Below are positions 51,242-60,050 of a stretch of DNA of 64,000 bases, piece by piece. Where the stretch lies: NCBI GenBank assembly GCA_035760705.1, contig DASTSL010000051.1:1-64000 (forward strand), given 5' to 3'. This DNA is from Allomeiothermus sp035760705. GTDB lineage: Bacteria; Deinococcota; Deinococci; Deinococcales; Thermaceae. The notes below the pieces were generated by a model. It worked only from the letters and a program-made list of their open reading frames with translations. It was not told where the DNA came from and searched no databases. A program made the translations under genes and the position numbers. Positions within the stretch are counted from its first letter, which is position 1. The number at the start of each line of letters is the position of its first letter.

Positions 51242-52297
51242 ATGAAAAAGCTACTCAGCACCATCGTCGCTACCGCCCTACTCGGGGTGGCTTCTGCCCA
51301 AGTCAGCCTGACCGGGGCCGGGGCGACTTTCCCCGCCCCGCTTTACACCGAGACCTACATCCCGGCATTTACCAAGGCCACCGGGATACGGGTGAACTAC
51401 CAGGCGGTGGGCTCGGGCGCGGGGATTCGCCAGCTCACCGATAAGGTGGTGAACTTTGGGGCCTCCGACGCCCCGCTCACCGACGCCCAGCTCAAGGAGA
51501 TTCAGGACAAGACCGGGAGCGCGGTGCTGCATATCCCGACGGCCCTTGGCCCGGTCGCGGTGATCTTCAACCTGCCCGGCATCCAGGACTTGCGGCTCGA
51601 CGCCGACACGATCTCGGCGATCATGCTCGGCAAGATTATCCGCTGGAACGACCCCAAGATCGCGGCACTCAACCCCGGCGTGCAACTCCCCCGCCAACTG
51701 ATCTCCGCCGCCCACCGCTCGGACGGCTCGGGCACCACCTATATCTTTACCAGCTACCTCTCGGCCATCTCCCCGGAGTGGAAGAGCAAGGTGGGGGCCG
51801 GTCAGTCGGTGAACTGGCCCGCCTTCAGCGGTCTGGGCGGGCGGGGGAACGCCGGGGTGGCTGCTCTCGTCACCCAGACCCCCGGTGCCATCGGCTACGT
51901 CGAACTCAAGTACGCCCTCGAGAACAAGCTCCCGGTGGTCACGCTCAAAAATCAGTCGGGCAACTGGATCAAGCCCAGCCTGGCCTCAGCGGTGGAAGCT
52001 ACCTCAGGGATCGACTTGCCAGATGATCTGCGCCTGCAAAGCCAGGTGGTCAACACCAAGGACCCCCAGGGCTACCCCATCGTGGGCATGACCTGGCTCC
52101 TGGTCTACCAGAAGCAGGAGGTCACCGCCAAGTCCGCCGCCGAGGCGCAGGCGCTGGTGCGGTTCCTCAACTGGGTGCTCACCGATGGGCAGAAGCTCAA
52201 CGAAGGGGCTTCCTACGTGCGGCTCTCCCCGGACGTGGTCAAGCGGGCCCAGGCCCTAGTAAGCAGCATCACCTACAACGGCCAACCGGTCCGCTGA
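51242..52297 (+). CDS. pstS: Phosphate ABC transporter, substrate-binding protein
   Basis: From the ATG at 51242 (GGAGAACGC upstream) the protein has 351 residues. A cleavable signal peptide (LLSTIVATALLGVASA) is followed by the PstS core: LTGAGATFPAPLY, VNYQAVGSGAGIRQLTDKVVNFGASDAPL, and HRSDGSGTTYIFTSYL, which bind phosphate through serines and backbone amides. It has no lipobox, so it may be free in the periplasm. It delivers phosphate to PstCAB. The PHO-box-like repeat and a stem-loop before pstC suggest that PstS is made in excess over the other subunits. Confidence 0.97.
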   Translation: MKKLLSTIVATALLGVASAQVSLTGAGATFPAPLYTETYIPAFTKATGIRVNYQAVGSGAGIRQLTDKVVNFGASDAPLTDAQLKEIQDKTGSAVLHIPTALGPVAVIFNLPGIQDLRLDADTISAIMLGKIIRWNDPKIAALNPGVQLPRQLISAAHRSDGSGTTYIFTSYLSAISPEWKSKVGAGQSVNWPAFSGLGGRGNAGVAALVTQTPGAIGYVELKYALENKLPVVTLKNQSGNWIKPSLASAVEATSGIDLPDDLRLQSQVVNTKDPQGYPIVGMTWLLVYQKQEVTAKSAAEAQALVRFLNWVLTDGQKLNEGASYVRLSPDVVKRAQALVSSITYNGQPVR

Positions 52298-52333
52298 CCT
52301 CCTGGAATGGCGATAGGCTGATCGCTTAAGATT

Positions 52334-52361
52334 GGGGTGAGGCCGCTTGGGGTCTCACCCC
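52334..52361 (+). promoter_or_regulatory. Stem-loop between pstS and pstC
   Basis: GGGGTGAG and CTCACCCC form a perfect eight-base stem with a 12-base loop, 36 bases after pstS. Such a stem can protect the pstS message or weaken read-through. Confidence 0.6.
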
Positions 52362-52373
52362 TTCGGAGAGAAA

Positions 52374-53336
52374 ATGACCGCCCGACCTCCTGAGGCTAGA
52401 ATCTCCCCGCTCTACCGAGCCCTGGGGGATCGTCTGTTTGTTGGCGTGGTGCTGGCTCTGTGCCTCCTGATCATCGGGATCGTGGTCCTGATCGGCTGGC
52501 AACTGGCGGCAAACGGGAGCCGAGCCTTCGCGGCCTTTGGCCTGTTGGGCTTTCTGGGGGGAACCACCTGGGACCCGGTGGCGAATATCTTCGGGGCTTG
52601 GCCCTTCATCCTGGGCACCCTCATCACCAGCGTCGCGGCCTTGGCGCTGGCCTTCTTCCCGGCCCTGGCGGTGGCAATTTTCGCTGTGGAGTACGCCCCG
52701 CGCTGGCTGGGGAACGTCTTGCAGTACGCGCTCGAGCTGCTGGCCTCGCTCCCCAGCGTCATCTACGGTCTGTGGGGGCTCTTGGTGCTGGCCCCGGCGG
52801 TGCGTGGGGTGCAACAGGCGATCGTGGGCTGGGCCTTCGAACGCGAGATGGACTGGCTGGTGCAGATCCTGGGAGTCCCCATCGGGATCGGCATGACCAC
52901 CGCGGTGATCGTGCTGGCGGTGATGGTGATCCCCTACGCGGCCAGCTTGGCCAAAGACTCCATTGCGCTCGTGCCCAGCACCCAGCGCGAGGCCGCTTAC
53001 GGGCTGGGGGCCACCAAGTGGGAGGTGATCCGTAACGCGGTGCTGCCCTACGCCCGGGGCGGCATCCTGGCCGGGGTCATCCTGGGTTTCACCCGCGCCC
53101 TGGGCGAGACCATGGCGGTGGTGCTGGTGATCGGTAACAACAAGAACCTGCCCTTTACCGTGTTTGGGAGCGCCACCACCATCCCCTCGGCCATCGTGAA
53201 CGAGTTTGGCGAGGCCCAGGGGCTACAGCTGTCGAGCCTCCTGGCTTTGGGCTTTATCCTCTTTATCCTCAGCGGGGCCATGAACCTGTTGGCGGCTTGG
53301 ATCGTCAAGCGCATGAGCGTGGAGGGCCGCTTGTGA
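52374..53336 (+). CDS. pstC: Phosphate ABC transporter permease PstC
   Basis: From the ATG at 52374 (GGAGAGAAA upstream) the protein has 320 residues and six membrane segments. The permease signature that contacts the ATPase reads REAAYGLGATKWEVIRNAVLPYARGGILAGVILGFTRALGETMAV in the family; here it lies around residues 205-250 with EAAYGLGATKWEVI. It forms the channel with PstA. It overlaps the start of pstA by four bases. The N-terminal segment LFVGVVLALCLLIIGIVVLI is the first membrane helix. An earlier in-frame start at 52347 lies in the stem-loop and is unlikely. Confidence 0.95.
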   Translation: MTARPPEARISPLYRALGDRLFVGVVLALCLLIIGIVVLIGWQLAANGSRAFAAFGLLGFLGGTTWDPVANIFGAWPFILGTLITSVAALALAFFPALAVAIFAVEYAPRWLGNVLQYALELLASLPSVIYGLWGLLVLAPAVRGVQQAIVGWAFEREMDWLVQILGVPIGIGMTTAVIVLAVMVIPYAASLAKDSIALVPSTQREAAYGLGATKWEVIRNAVLPYARGGILAGVILGFTRALGETMAVVLVIGNNKNLPFTVFGSATTIPSAIVNEFGEAQGLQLSSLLALGFILFILSGAMNLLAAWIVKRMSVEGRL

Positions 53337-54208
53337 GCGCCCCGGTGCAATCCCCCCGGTCGTTCCCGGCGGATGGGAACCTGCGCCGCAGGCAGCTTTG
53401 GAACCGGGTCATGCTAGTCCTGCTGGTCCTGGGCTCGCTGATCGTGGTGGCTCCCTTGGTGCTGGTGCTGGGGGCGGTGGTGATGAAGGGGATCGCGGCC
53501 ATCAACCTGGCCTTCTTTCTCGAGCCCTTCCGCCCGCTGGACGAGGGTGGCGGAGGGCTGGCCCACGCCATCGTGGGCACCCTGCTGATGAACCTGCTGG
53601 CCCTCTTGATCGGCGGAGTCTTGGGGTTGGCGGGGGGCATCCTGCTCTCGGAGTACCCCGACCACCCCATCAACCCCACCCTGCGGGTGATCTCGGATCT
53701 GCTCAACGGGCTTCCGGCCCTCCTCAAGGGCTTGGTCGTCTACGCGGTGGTGGTGATCCCCACCGGGCAGTTCTCTGGTTATGCCGGGGCCTTGGCCCTG
53801 GCCCTGATCATGGTTCCCATCGTGCTCCGGGCCACCGAGGGGGTCTTGAAGCTGGTGCCCTGGAGCGTGCGTGAAGCAGGGCTGGCCCTGGGCCTACCGC
53901 GCTGGCGGGTGATCCTCTCGCTGGTGCTGCCCGCTGCCACCTCGGGGGTCATCACCGGGCTCATGCTGGGCTTCGCCCGCGCCGCCGGGGAGGCTGCCCC
54001 CCTGTACTTCACCGCCGGGGGCAGTCAGCTCCTCACCTTCAACCTGAGTCAGCAGGTCGAGAGCCTGGCCCTTTCGATTTACAAGTACGCCAACGAACCC
54101 TCGCCCTTGCGCCAGGAGCAGGCCTGGGCGGCCTCGCTGGTGCTTACGTTGCTGGTGCTGGCGGCGAGCCTATTGGCCCGCTGGGCCACCCGCCGTTGGA
54201 CGAGCTAG
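53333..54208 (+). CDS. pstA: Phosphate ABC transporter permease PstA
   Basis: GTG at 53333 overlaps the pstC stop (GTGA), giving 291 residues with six membrane segments. The ATPase-contact loop is EAGLALGLPRWRVILSLVLP near residue 180, and FARAAGEAAPLYFTAGG follows. PstA and PstC form the membrane channel for phosphate. The N-terminal ~35 residues (SAPVQSPRSFPADGNLRRRQ) are cytoplasmic and variable. An upstream frame from 53297 runs inside pstC and is not needed. Confidence 0.95.
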   Translation: MSAPVQSPRSFPADGNLRRRQLWNRVMLVLLVLGSLIVVAPLVLVLGAVVMKGIAAINLAFFLEPFRPLDEGGGGLAHAIVGTLLMNLLALLIGGVLGLAGGILLSEYPDHPINPTLRVISDLLNGLPALLKGLVVYAVVVIPTGQFSGYAGALALALIMVPIVLRATEGVLKLVPWSVREAGLALGLPRWRVILSLVLPAATSGVITGLMLGFARAAGEAAPLYFTAGGSQLLTFNLSQQVESLALSIYKYANEPSPLRQEQAWAASLVLTLLVLAASLLARWATRRWTS

Positions 54209-54241
54209 GCGCTGAATGCGCTAGAGTTTTGGGAGACGAAC

Positions 54242-55081
54242 GTGGACGAGCAGAAAACCGTGCTGACACCCCCCACTTCGGGGTCCTCGGCATCGCCGAA
54301 CGGGACGCCGGACTCGAGCCCGCTCAAGCCCCGCATGGAGACCCGGGGGCTCAGCGTCTACTATGGCAAGAAAGTAGGGGTGGGCAACGTCACCCTGCCC
54401 ATCTACGCCAACAAGATCACCGCCCTGATCGGCCCCTCGGGCTGCGGCAAGACCACCTTTTTGCGGGCCCTGAACCGGATGCACGACCTCACCCCCATCG
54501 CCCGCGTCGAGGGGGAGGCCCTTCTCGACGGGAAGAACATCTACGCTCCGGGGGTGGACCCGGTGGAGGTGCGGCGCAAGATCGGGATGGTCTTCCAAAA
54601 GCCCAACCCCTTTCCCACCCTCACCATCTACGACAACGTGGTCGCCGGGCTCAAGCTCTTGGGGGTAAGGCGGAAGGACGTGCTCGACGAGGCGGTGGAA
54701 CGCTCCTTGGCTCAGGCCGCCCTGTGGGACGAGGTCAAGGACCGGCTGCGGGCGCCGGGGATGAGCCTCTCGGGGGGGCAGCAGCAGCGGCTATGTATCG
54801 CTCGAGCCCTGGCGGTAGAGCCCGAGGTGCTCCTGATGGACGAGCCGACCTCGGCCCTCGACCCGATCTCCACCCAGGCCATCGAAGACCTCATGTCCGA
54901 TTTGAAAAATCACGTCACCATCGCTATCGTCACCCACAACATGCAGCAGGCCGCGCGGGTCTCGGACTTTACCGCCTACTTCCTGCTGGGTGAACTCGTC
55001 GAGTTCGGCCCCACCAACCAGCTCTTCACCAACCCCAAAGACCCCCGCACCGAGGCCTATATCACCGGGCGGTTCGGGTAA
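54242..55081 (+). CDS. pstB: Phosphate ABC transporter ATPase PstB
   Basis: The 279-residue protein powers phosphate import. Walker A is GPSGCGKTTFLRALNRM, the signature MSLSGGQQQRLCIARALAV, Walker B VLLMDEPTSALDP, and the switch histidine is in VTHNMQQAARVSDFTAYFLLGELVEFGPT. The 33-residue N-terminal extension rich in Ser/Pro/Thr is unusual; an internal ATG at 54335 (METRGLSVYYG) would give the standard length. GTG at 54242 follows GGGAGACGAAC. No phoU gene follows within this window. Confidence 0.96.
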   Translation: MDEQKTVLTPPTSGSSASPNGTPDSSPLKPRMETRGLSVYYGKKVGVGNVTLPIYANKITALIGPSGCGKTTFLRALNRMHDLTPIARVEGEALLDGKNIYAPGVDPVEVRRKIGMVFQKPNPFPTLTIYDNVVAGLKLLGVRRKDVLDEAVERSLAQAALWDEVKDRLRAPGMSLSGGQQQRLCIARALAVEPEVLLMDEPTSALDPISTQAIEDLMSDLKNHVTIAIVTHNMQQAARVSDFTAYFLLGELVEFGPTNQLFTNPKDPRTEAYITGRFG

Positions 55082-55097
55082 AGCCAGAGGGGGAGAT

Positions 55098-55181
55098 GGC
55101 GCAAAGCGCTAGGAGAGGGGGAGCAAGAGACCGTCACCGCTCTTGCCTTGGCTTTTTTATCCGCTTCTAGCGCTACGCGCC
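55098..55181. repeat. Composite palindromic repeat and terminator after pstB
   Basis: GGCGCAAAGCGCTA and TAGCGCTACGCGCC form outer arms related to the palindrome at 21501. Inside lies a copy (minus strand, 55112-55161) of the GGTCTCTTGCTCCCC repeat. The inner GCAAGAG/CTCTTGC stem (55123-55146) followed by CTTGGCTTTTTT acts as terminator for pstB. One repeat seems inserted in another. Confidence 0.6.
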
Positions 55182-55266
55182 GACCCCTCTCCTTAGTCTC
55201 CTCGAATTTCCAGCCTGTAAATTGCACTACTCCCCCGGTTAGAAACGGGGTAAGTTAACTAATGAG

Positions 55267-57573
55267 ATGCGCCGCAGTTTTCCCTGGCTGTGGGTGGCCG
55301 TGGGGCTCTCCCTGGCGGTGTGGGTGGGGCTGACCCTCTTCGGACAGCCGCTGGGGTACCGGGTCCCCTGGCTGATCCTACCGGTGGGCCTACTGGCCGT
55401 AGCCTGGGGCTTCTGGCTGGCGGCCTTGCTGGCGGTGTTCGGGGTGGCGGTGGAAGCGCTTCTTTCGCTACCGGGCGGGGTGGGGCGCGAGGGCTGGCAA
55501 CTGATCTTCTGGCTGGGTGGGGTGATGCTCCTGGGGGCCTGGCTCTCGAGCCGGTTGGGCTCTGAACTCTACCGGGCCTACCGGCGGCAGCAGGCCTCGA
55601 GCCAGCAACTGGCCCTGCTGGTCGCAGCGCTGGAGGAACTCTCGGCGCTCGGGGACCGCTCCGAGCTTCTGCGGGCCCTCTCCGGGGTGCTGAACCGGCT
55701 AGGGGAGGGGCATGTCTCGGTGTGGGTTCCCGAGGAAGAGGGGTTTCGCCTCTTCAGCGGGGCGGGGTCGGAGGCTTTTCCCGAGCGGTTGCCCCCCAAC
55801 AGCATCGTGGGCCGCTGCTACCACCAGGGGGCGCCGGTCTACCTGCCCGACGTGGGCCAGGACTCCGAGTACATCGGCGCCGGGGGCTCGAGCGTCAAAA
55901 GCGAGCTGGCCCTGCCCTTGCTCGAGCGGGGCGAGAAGGTGGCGGTGTTGAACCTCGAGCGCTCCACCTCCTTCGACCCCGAGGAGCGCGAGGGGCTCCA
56001 GCGCTTCGCCCGCGCAGTGGGCCAGACCCTCTCCACCCTGGCCGAGCGCGGCGAGGCGGTGCTGCTCTCGAGGCTCGCAGCCACCCTGGCGGTGAGCGAG
56101 GAGCCCTCGAGCTTGGCCAAAAAAGCCCTGGCGGTACTGGCCCCGGCCCTGGGGGTGCGGGGGGCAGTCCTCTTCATGCAGCAGGGCGAGCGGATGGTGC
56201 CGCTGGCCCTCCACGGGGAAGCCCAGCGCTTCGCGTCTGCTCTGGAACGGATGAGCTATGGGTCGGGTTTGGTCTGGCAGGTGTACCAGAAGAACCAGCC
56301 GCTGTGGGTCGAGCATTACGCCGAGACGCCGGGGGCCCTGACCGAATTCACGGCCCTGGGCCTCGAGGCGGTGCTCTTGTACCCGGTGCCGGTGGGGGCC
56401 ACCAAACGGGCCCGGGTCATCCTGGCGCTGGGGGCGCGGCGTTCGCGGCGCTGGCTCGAGGCCGAACGGCGCATGCTGGAAGCGGTGTGCCGCACTTTGG
56501 GGCTGGCCCTCGAGGCGGCCCTCTCCCGCGAGCGCACCCAGGTGCTCTTGGGGCTCTCCCGCGAGGTGACGGAGGCCACCCCGGAGCGGGTCTACCAGGA
56601 ACTCCTCGAGGCCGCGGTGCGGCTGGTGGCGGGGGCAGAAAAGGGCAGCCTGATGGTACGCGAGGGAGACCAGTACCGCTTTCGCGCCGTGGTGGGGTTC
56701 GACCACTCGGTTTTGAGCCTGGCCTCCTACGACGAAACCGTGCAGGAGACCTGGTATTGCCGACCCCTGGAGGACTGGGTGCGGGGTGAGCCCCGGATTG
56801 TTTCCAATGCGCCTACTATCCTCGCGACCAGCCGCCAGAGCTTTACCACCCCGATGATCGAAGCGGGCGAGGTGGACAAGATCCAGTCCAACCTGTGTCT
56901 GCCGATTTCCTACCAGGGGGAGGTGCTGGCGATCCTCAACCTGGATAACCTGCACGACCCCCAGGCCTTCGATGAGGACTCGCTTGGGGTGGCCCGGCTC
57001 TTCGCCGCCCCGCTGGCCTCGCTCTTGCATCAGGTGCGCTACCGCCGGTTGCTCGAGCTGGCCGCCCACACCGACGTGCTCACCGCGCTCCCCAATCGCC
57101 GGGCCTTCGACCGGGTGATCCTCGACGAGCTTTCCCTGGCCCGCCGCCACGACTACCCGGTGGCCCTCCTCCTGATGGACCTCAAGGGCTTCAAACCCAT
57201 CAACGACGCCCTGGGGCACGCCAAGGGCGACCAGGCCCTGATCCAAGTGGCCCAGACCCTCTTCGCCGAGCAGCGCGGCGGGGATAAGCTTTTCCGCTGG
57301 GGCGGCGACGAGTTCGCGGCCATCCTGCCCTATACCTCGCTCGAGGGGGCCTTGGTGGTGGCCCGGCGTTACGCCAAGAGCGTGGAGCAGATCTGCATCG
57401 AGGGTCTCTCGCTTGGCATCAACGTGGGGATCGCCATCTTCCCTCACGACGCTTGGGAGGAGAAGCAACTCCTGAACCTGGCCGATCAGCGGATGTACCA
57501 GGCCAAGGAGCAGGGCTTGGCGGTCTACGCCGGGGTCAACGAGAACCGCGGGAGCAAAGAGGGGATGAACTGA
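55267..57573 (+). CDS. Membrane GAF-GGDEF diguanylate cyclase
   Basis: The 768-residue protein has three or four membrane segments in the first 95 residues, then GAF-like sensor domains at about 115-265, 275-415 and 425-590 (for example CLPISYQGEVLAILNLDNLHDP). The C-terminal GGDEF domain runs from residue ~600 (HTDVLTALPNRRAFDRVI) with the signature FRWGGDEFAAILP near residue 678 and GINVGIAIFPHDAW. It should make cyclic di-GMP from GTP in response to small molecules or redox signals. The hexamer TTAACT lies six bases before the ATG. The next gene starts inside six bases of the stop. Confidence 0.92.
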   Translation: MRRSFPWLWVAVGLSLAVWVGLTLFGQPLGYRVPWLILPVGLLAVAWGFWLAALLAVFGVAVEALLSLPGGVGREGWQLIFWLGGVMLLGAWLSSRLGSELYRAYRRQQASSQQLALLVAALEELSALGDRSELLRALSGVLNRLGEGHVSVWVPEEEGFRLFSGAGSEAFPERLPPNSIVGRCYHQGAPVYLPDVGQDSEYIGAGGSSVKSELALPLLERGEKVAVLNLERSTSFDPEEREGLQRFARAVGQTLSTLAERGEAVLLSRLAATLAVSEEPSSLAKKALAVLAPALGVRGAVLFMQQGERMVPLALHGEAQRFASALERMSYGSGLVWQVYQKNQPLWVEHYAETPGALTEFTALGLEAVLLYPVPVGATKRARVILALGARRSRRWLEAERRMLEAVCRTLGLALEAALSRERTQVLLGLSREVTEATPERVYQELLEAAVRLVAGAEKGSLMVREGDQYRFRAVVGFDHSVLSLASYDETVQETWYCRPLEDWVRGEPRIVSNAPTILATSRQSFTTPMIEAGEVDKIQSNLCLPISYQGEVLAILNLDNLHDPQAFDEDSLGVARLFAAPLASLLHQVRYRRLLELAAHTDVLTALPNRRAFDRVILDELSLARRHDYPVALLLMDLKGFKPINDALGHAKGDQALIQVAQTLFAEQRGGDKLFRWGGDEFAAILPYTSLEGALVVARRYAKSVEQICIEGLSLGINVGIAIFPHDAWEEKQLLNLADQRMYQAKEQGLAVYAGVNENRGSKEGMN

Positions 57574-57578
57574 GGACT

Positions 57579-59360
57579 TTGAGTCGCAGGCGGTGGGGCC
57601 AATCGGTCTGCTGGGGGCTCCTCCTGGTCGGGACGGTCTTGGGGGTGTCCCCGGCTCTCCTGGCTGGTCCGACCCCACCCCGCTCCGCCTACGATCTGCT
57701 GGTGTACGGTGCAACCCCGCAGGGAGTAACGGCAGCGGTGGCGGCGGCTCGAGAAGGGCTCAGGGTGCTGCTCGTGGAGCCGGGCGCGGGGGTCGGCGGG
57801 GTGCTCACCCAGGGCTACTTAGCGACGCTGGACATGGCCCAAGATGCCCGGGGAAAGCTCTTGCAGGGGGGCTTGTTCGCCGAGTTCTACCGTCGGGTGG
57901 GGAAAGATCCCTCTTTCGACATCGCCGTGGCCGAGCGCGAGCTGCGGGCCATGCTCGTTCGGGCCGGGGTCGAACTCCGCCAAGGTTACCGGTTGAGCGC
58001 CGTCCAGGCCCAGACGGGCCGGGTCGAGCACCTGAGCTTTGGGGGGCCGGGCGGAGGCCTCGAGCTGAGCCCACCCCTGGTGGTGGATGCCACCGACACC
58101 GCCGCGCTGGCTTACGCGGCGAGGGCCCGCTTTACGCTGGGCCGCGCCGATACCGGGCTGGATGCGCGGCAGATGGCGGCCACGCTGGGGTTCCGGCTCG
58201 AGGGGGTGGCGTGGGGCGGGGTCTTCCTGGCGCTCAACGGGGACGGAATCTTCCACCGCAGCGGGGCCGGGGCCTGGGGCCGGAGCGGCTGGGGCTTGGC
58301 CCCAATCGGGGACTGCTACACCCCCTCCGACCCGGGGCGCTTCCGCCTGAGGGGGCTCAACCTGGCCCGCCAGCGCGACGGCAGCTTGCTGGTAAACGCC
58401 CTGCTGGTCTACGGGGTGGACCCGGACGACCCCCAAGCCCTCTTTGAGCAGGCCAGCCGCGAGGCCGGGCGGGTGCTCGAGCACCTGCGCCGAAGTGACT
58501 TCTGGCTCTTTGGCCCGGCCCGCCTGAGCGGGGTGGCTCCGCAACTGTATATCCGCGAAAGCCGTCACCTGGTCGGGCTCTACCGGCTGCGGGCCGACGA
58601 TGTGCTTTACGGGCGGGACTTCCCCGATACGGTAGCGCTGGGCGGGTACGCCCTGGACGGCCAGACCTATTTCCCCGGCGAGACCCCCTACCTGCTGGGC
58701 ACCCCTAACCCCTACGGCGTGCCCTTGCGTACGCTGGTGCCGCAGGGCTTCTCCAACCTGCTGGTGGTATCCCCCGCGGCCTCCTTCGATAGCGTAGCGG
58801 CCTTCTCGGCCCGGGTGGTGCCCTTGCAGATGGCCCTGGGCGAAGCTGCCGGGGCGGCGGCGGCGGTGGCGCAGGCTCGAGCCCTGGATTTCCCCGGCTT
58901 GGCCGGTGATCCCCAGGCCATCCGGCAGTTGCGGAAGCGGCTCGCCAACCGGGGGGCCCGGCTCAGCGCGGTGCGGTTTCCCGCCCCGGACGACCGCTCG
59001 GATCCGGGTTATCCCGCCGCGACCCAACTTCTGCGGCGGGGCCTTTTCGCCGCGCCCGCCTACTACCGGGGCGGGCTCTACCTCCGCGAGCCGCTGCGGT
59101 TGGGGGACTTCCTGGCCGACCTCGAGCACTTTTACCGGGCCAAAAAACCCGGTTCTCCCCAGCTTCGGACCGTCCTGGAGACCCGCCAGCAGAACGCCCG
59201 GTTTTTGCAGCGTCCCCTGAGGCGGGAACAAGCCCACCAGATCCTGGAAGGGTTGGCTGTTCCCGAGCCGCTCCCGGGAGAGGGCCAGACCGTGACCCGG
59301 GGCGAGATGGCGTTGGTGTTATGGCGGCTGGTGCAACCTTACCTGGCCGAAGCGCGATAA
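57579..59360 (+). CDS. Exported FAD-dependent oxidoreductase
   Basis: The product of 593 residues starts probably with TTG at 57579; CTG at 57570 is an alternative, and the start is uncertain. A signal peptide (SVCWGLLLVGTVLGVSPALLAG) is followed by the dinucleotide motif YDLLVYGATPQGVTAAVAAA and LLVEPGAGVGGVLTQGYLATLDM. Later parts (ESRHLVGLYRLRADDVLYGR, RTLVPQGFSNLLVVSPAASF) fit the FAD_oxidored family (PF12831), in which the reaction is often unknown. The C-terminal part (LRREQAHQILEGLAVPEPLP) may be an S-layer-homology-like segment. It follows the cyclase gene closely. Confidence 0.8.
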   Translation: MSRRRWGQSVCWGLLLVGTVLGVSPALLAGPTPPRSAYDLLVYGATPQGVTAAVAAAREGLRVLLVEPGAGVGGVLTQGYLATLDMAQDARGKLLQGGLFAEFYRRVGKDPSFDIAVAERELRAMLVRAGVELRQGYRLSAVQAQTGRVEHLSFGGPGGGLELSPPLVVDATDTAALAYAARARFTLGRADTGLDARQMAATLGFRLEGVAWGGVFLALNGDGIFHRSGAGAWGRSGWGLAPIGDCYTPSDPGRFRLRGLNLARQRDGSLLVNALLVYGVDPDDPQALFEQASREAGRVLEHLRRSDFWLFGPARLSGVAPQLYIRESRHLVGLYRLRADDVLYGRDFPDTVALGGYALDGQTYFPGETPYLLGTPNPYGVPLRTLVPQGFSNLLVVSPAASFDSVAAFSARVVPLQMALGEAAGAAAAVAQARALDFPGLAGDPQAIRQLRKRLANRGARLSAVRFPAPDDRSDPGYPAATQLLRRGLFAAPAYYRGGLYLREPLRLGDFLADLEHFYRAKKPGSPQLRTVLETRQQNARFLQRPLRREQAHQILEGLAVPEPLPGEGQTVTRGEMALVLWRLVQPYLAEAR

Positions 59361-59367
59361 TGGAGCC

Positions 59368-59916
59368 GTGCGGGTAGGAGTCTTGCTCACCCCCAGCTTC
59401 CTCGAGGCCGAAGCGGCCCTGGTGCTCGAGGCCTGCCGTCTACTGGGCCTGGAAGCCTTTACCTTCGCCAAGGCCCGCAGCTCGTTGGACGGCGAGGCCG
59501 GGGCGGTCTGGACGCCCAAGTTCGCCCTCTCCGGCAGGCCCGAGATGGAAGCCTTGGTGATCCCCGGCGGGGCCAACATGAGCCGCATGGGCCGCGACCC
59601 GGTGGTGCAGGGCTGGCTCGAGGAGACCTGGCCGCACCTGCAAGCGGTGTTTCTGGGGGCCAACGCCAGCCTTTTCCTGGCCGAAGCGGGCTATCTGTCG
59701 GGGGCAGTAGCCGCCCAGGCCCTGGCCCGCGAAGCCCTGGCCGAGAAGGGTTTTCGCGTGGTGGAAGCCCCTTCGGTCTGGCACGACAAGGTGTGCAGCA
59801 CCCGGGGCTATTTGGACCTGGCCCGGGCGGTGCTGGATTGGCAGTTGGCCCCGTCGGAAGTTCGGCAACATCTGGGACTGCTCGAGCCGGGGCATCGGGA
59901 GGGCTCCAAGCGATAA
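59368..59916 (+). CDS. DJ-1/PfpI-like protein lacking the usual cysteine
   Basis: The 182-residue protein has the DJ-1/PfpI fold: VGVLLTPSFLEAEAALVLEACRLLGLE at the N-terminus, EALVIPGGANMSRMGRDPVVQGWL, and the nucleophile-elbow region AVFLGANASLFLAEAGYLSG. In active members the elbow has a cysteine (CxGxxLLAEAGLL), but here there is a glycine/alanine, so protease or glyoxalase activity is unlikely. Two cysteine-poor strands follow. It may be a ligand-binding or regulatory member. GATAAT lies six bases before the GTG start, just after the oxidoreductase stop. Confidence 0.75.
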   Translation: MRVGVLLTPSFLEAEAALVLEACRLLGLEAFTFAKARSSLDGEAGAVWTPKFALSGRPEMEALVIPGGANMSRMGRDPVVQGWLEETWPHLQAVFLGANASLFLAEAGYLSGAVAAQALAREALAEKGFRVVEAPSVWHDKVCSTRGYLDLARAVLDWQLAPSEVRQHLGLLEPGHREGSKR

Positions 59917-60050
59917 GCTCCAAGCTCGAGCGGTTTTCCATTTGATTTAGCCGATGTAACAGCAAACGAGGACCGCCCTAAAGATTTTTTGCCTGGCGCC
60001 TGAAGCTTACCGCCACTCGTTCGCCAACCCGAACGCTGTATATTGGTCTC

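Noticed and set aside
55699..57714. 671-codon open frame opposite the GAF-GGDEF gene
   Set aside because: It is antisense to a gene with clear domains, with low-complexity residues and no known fold.
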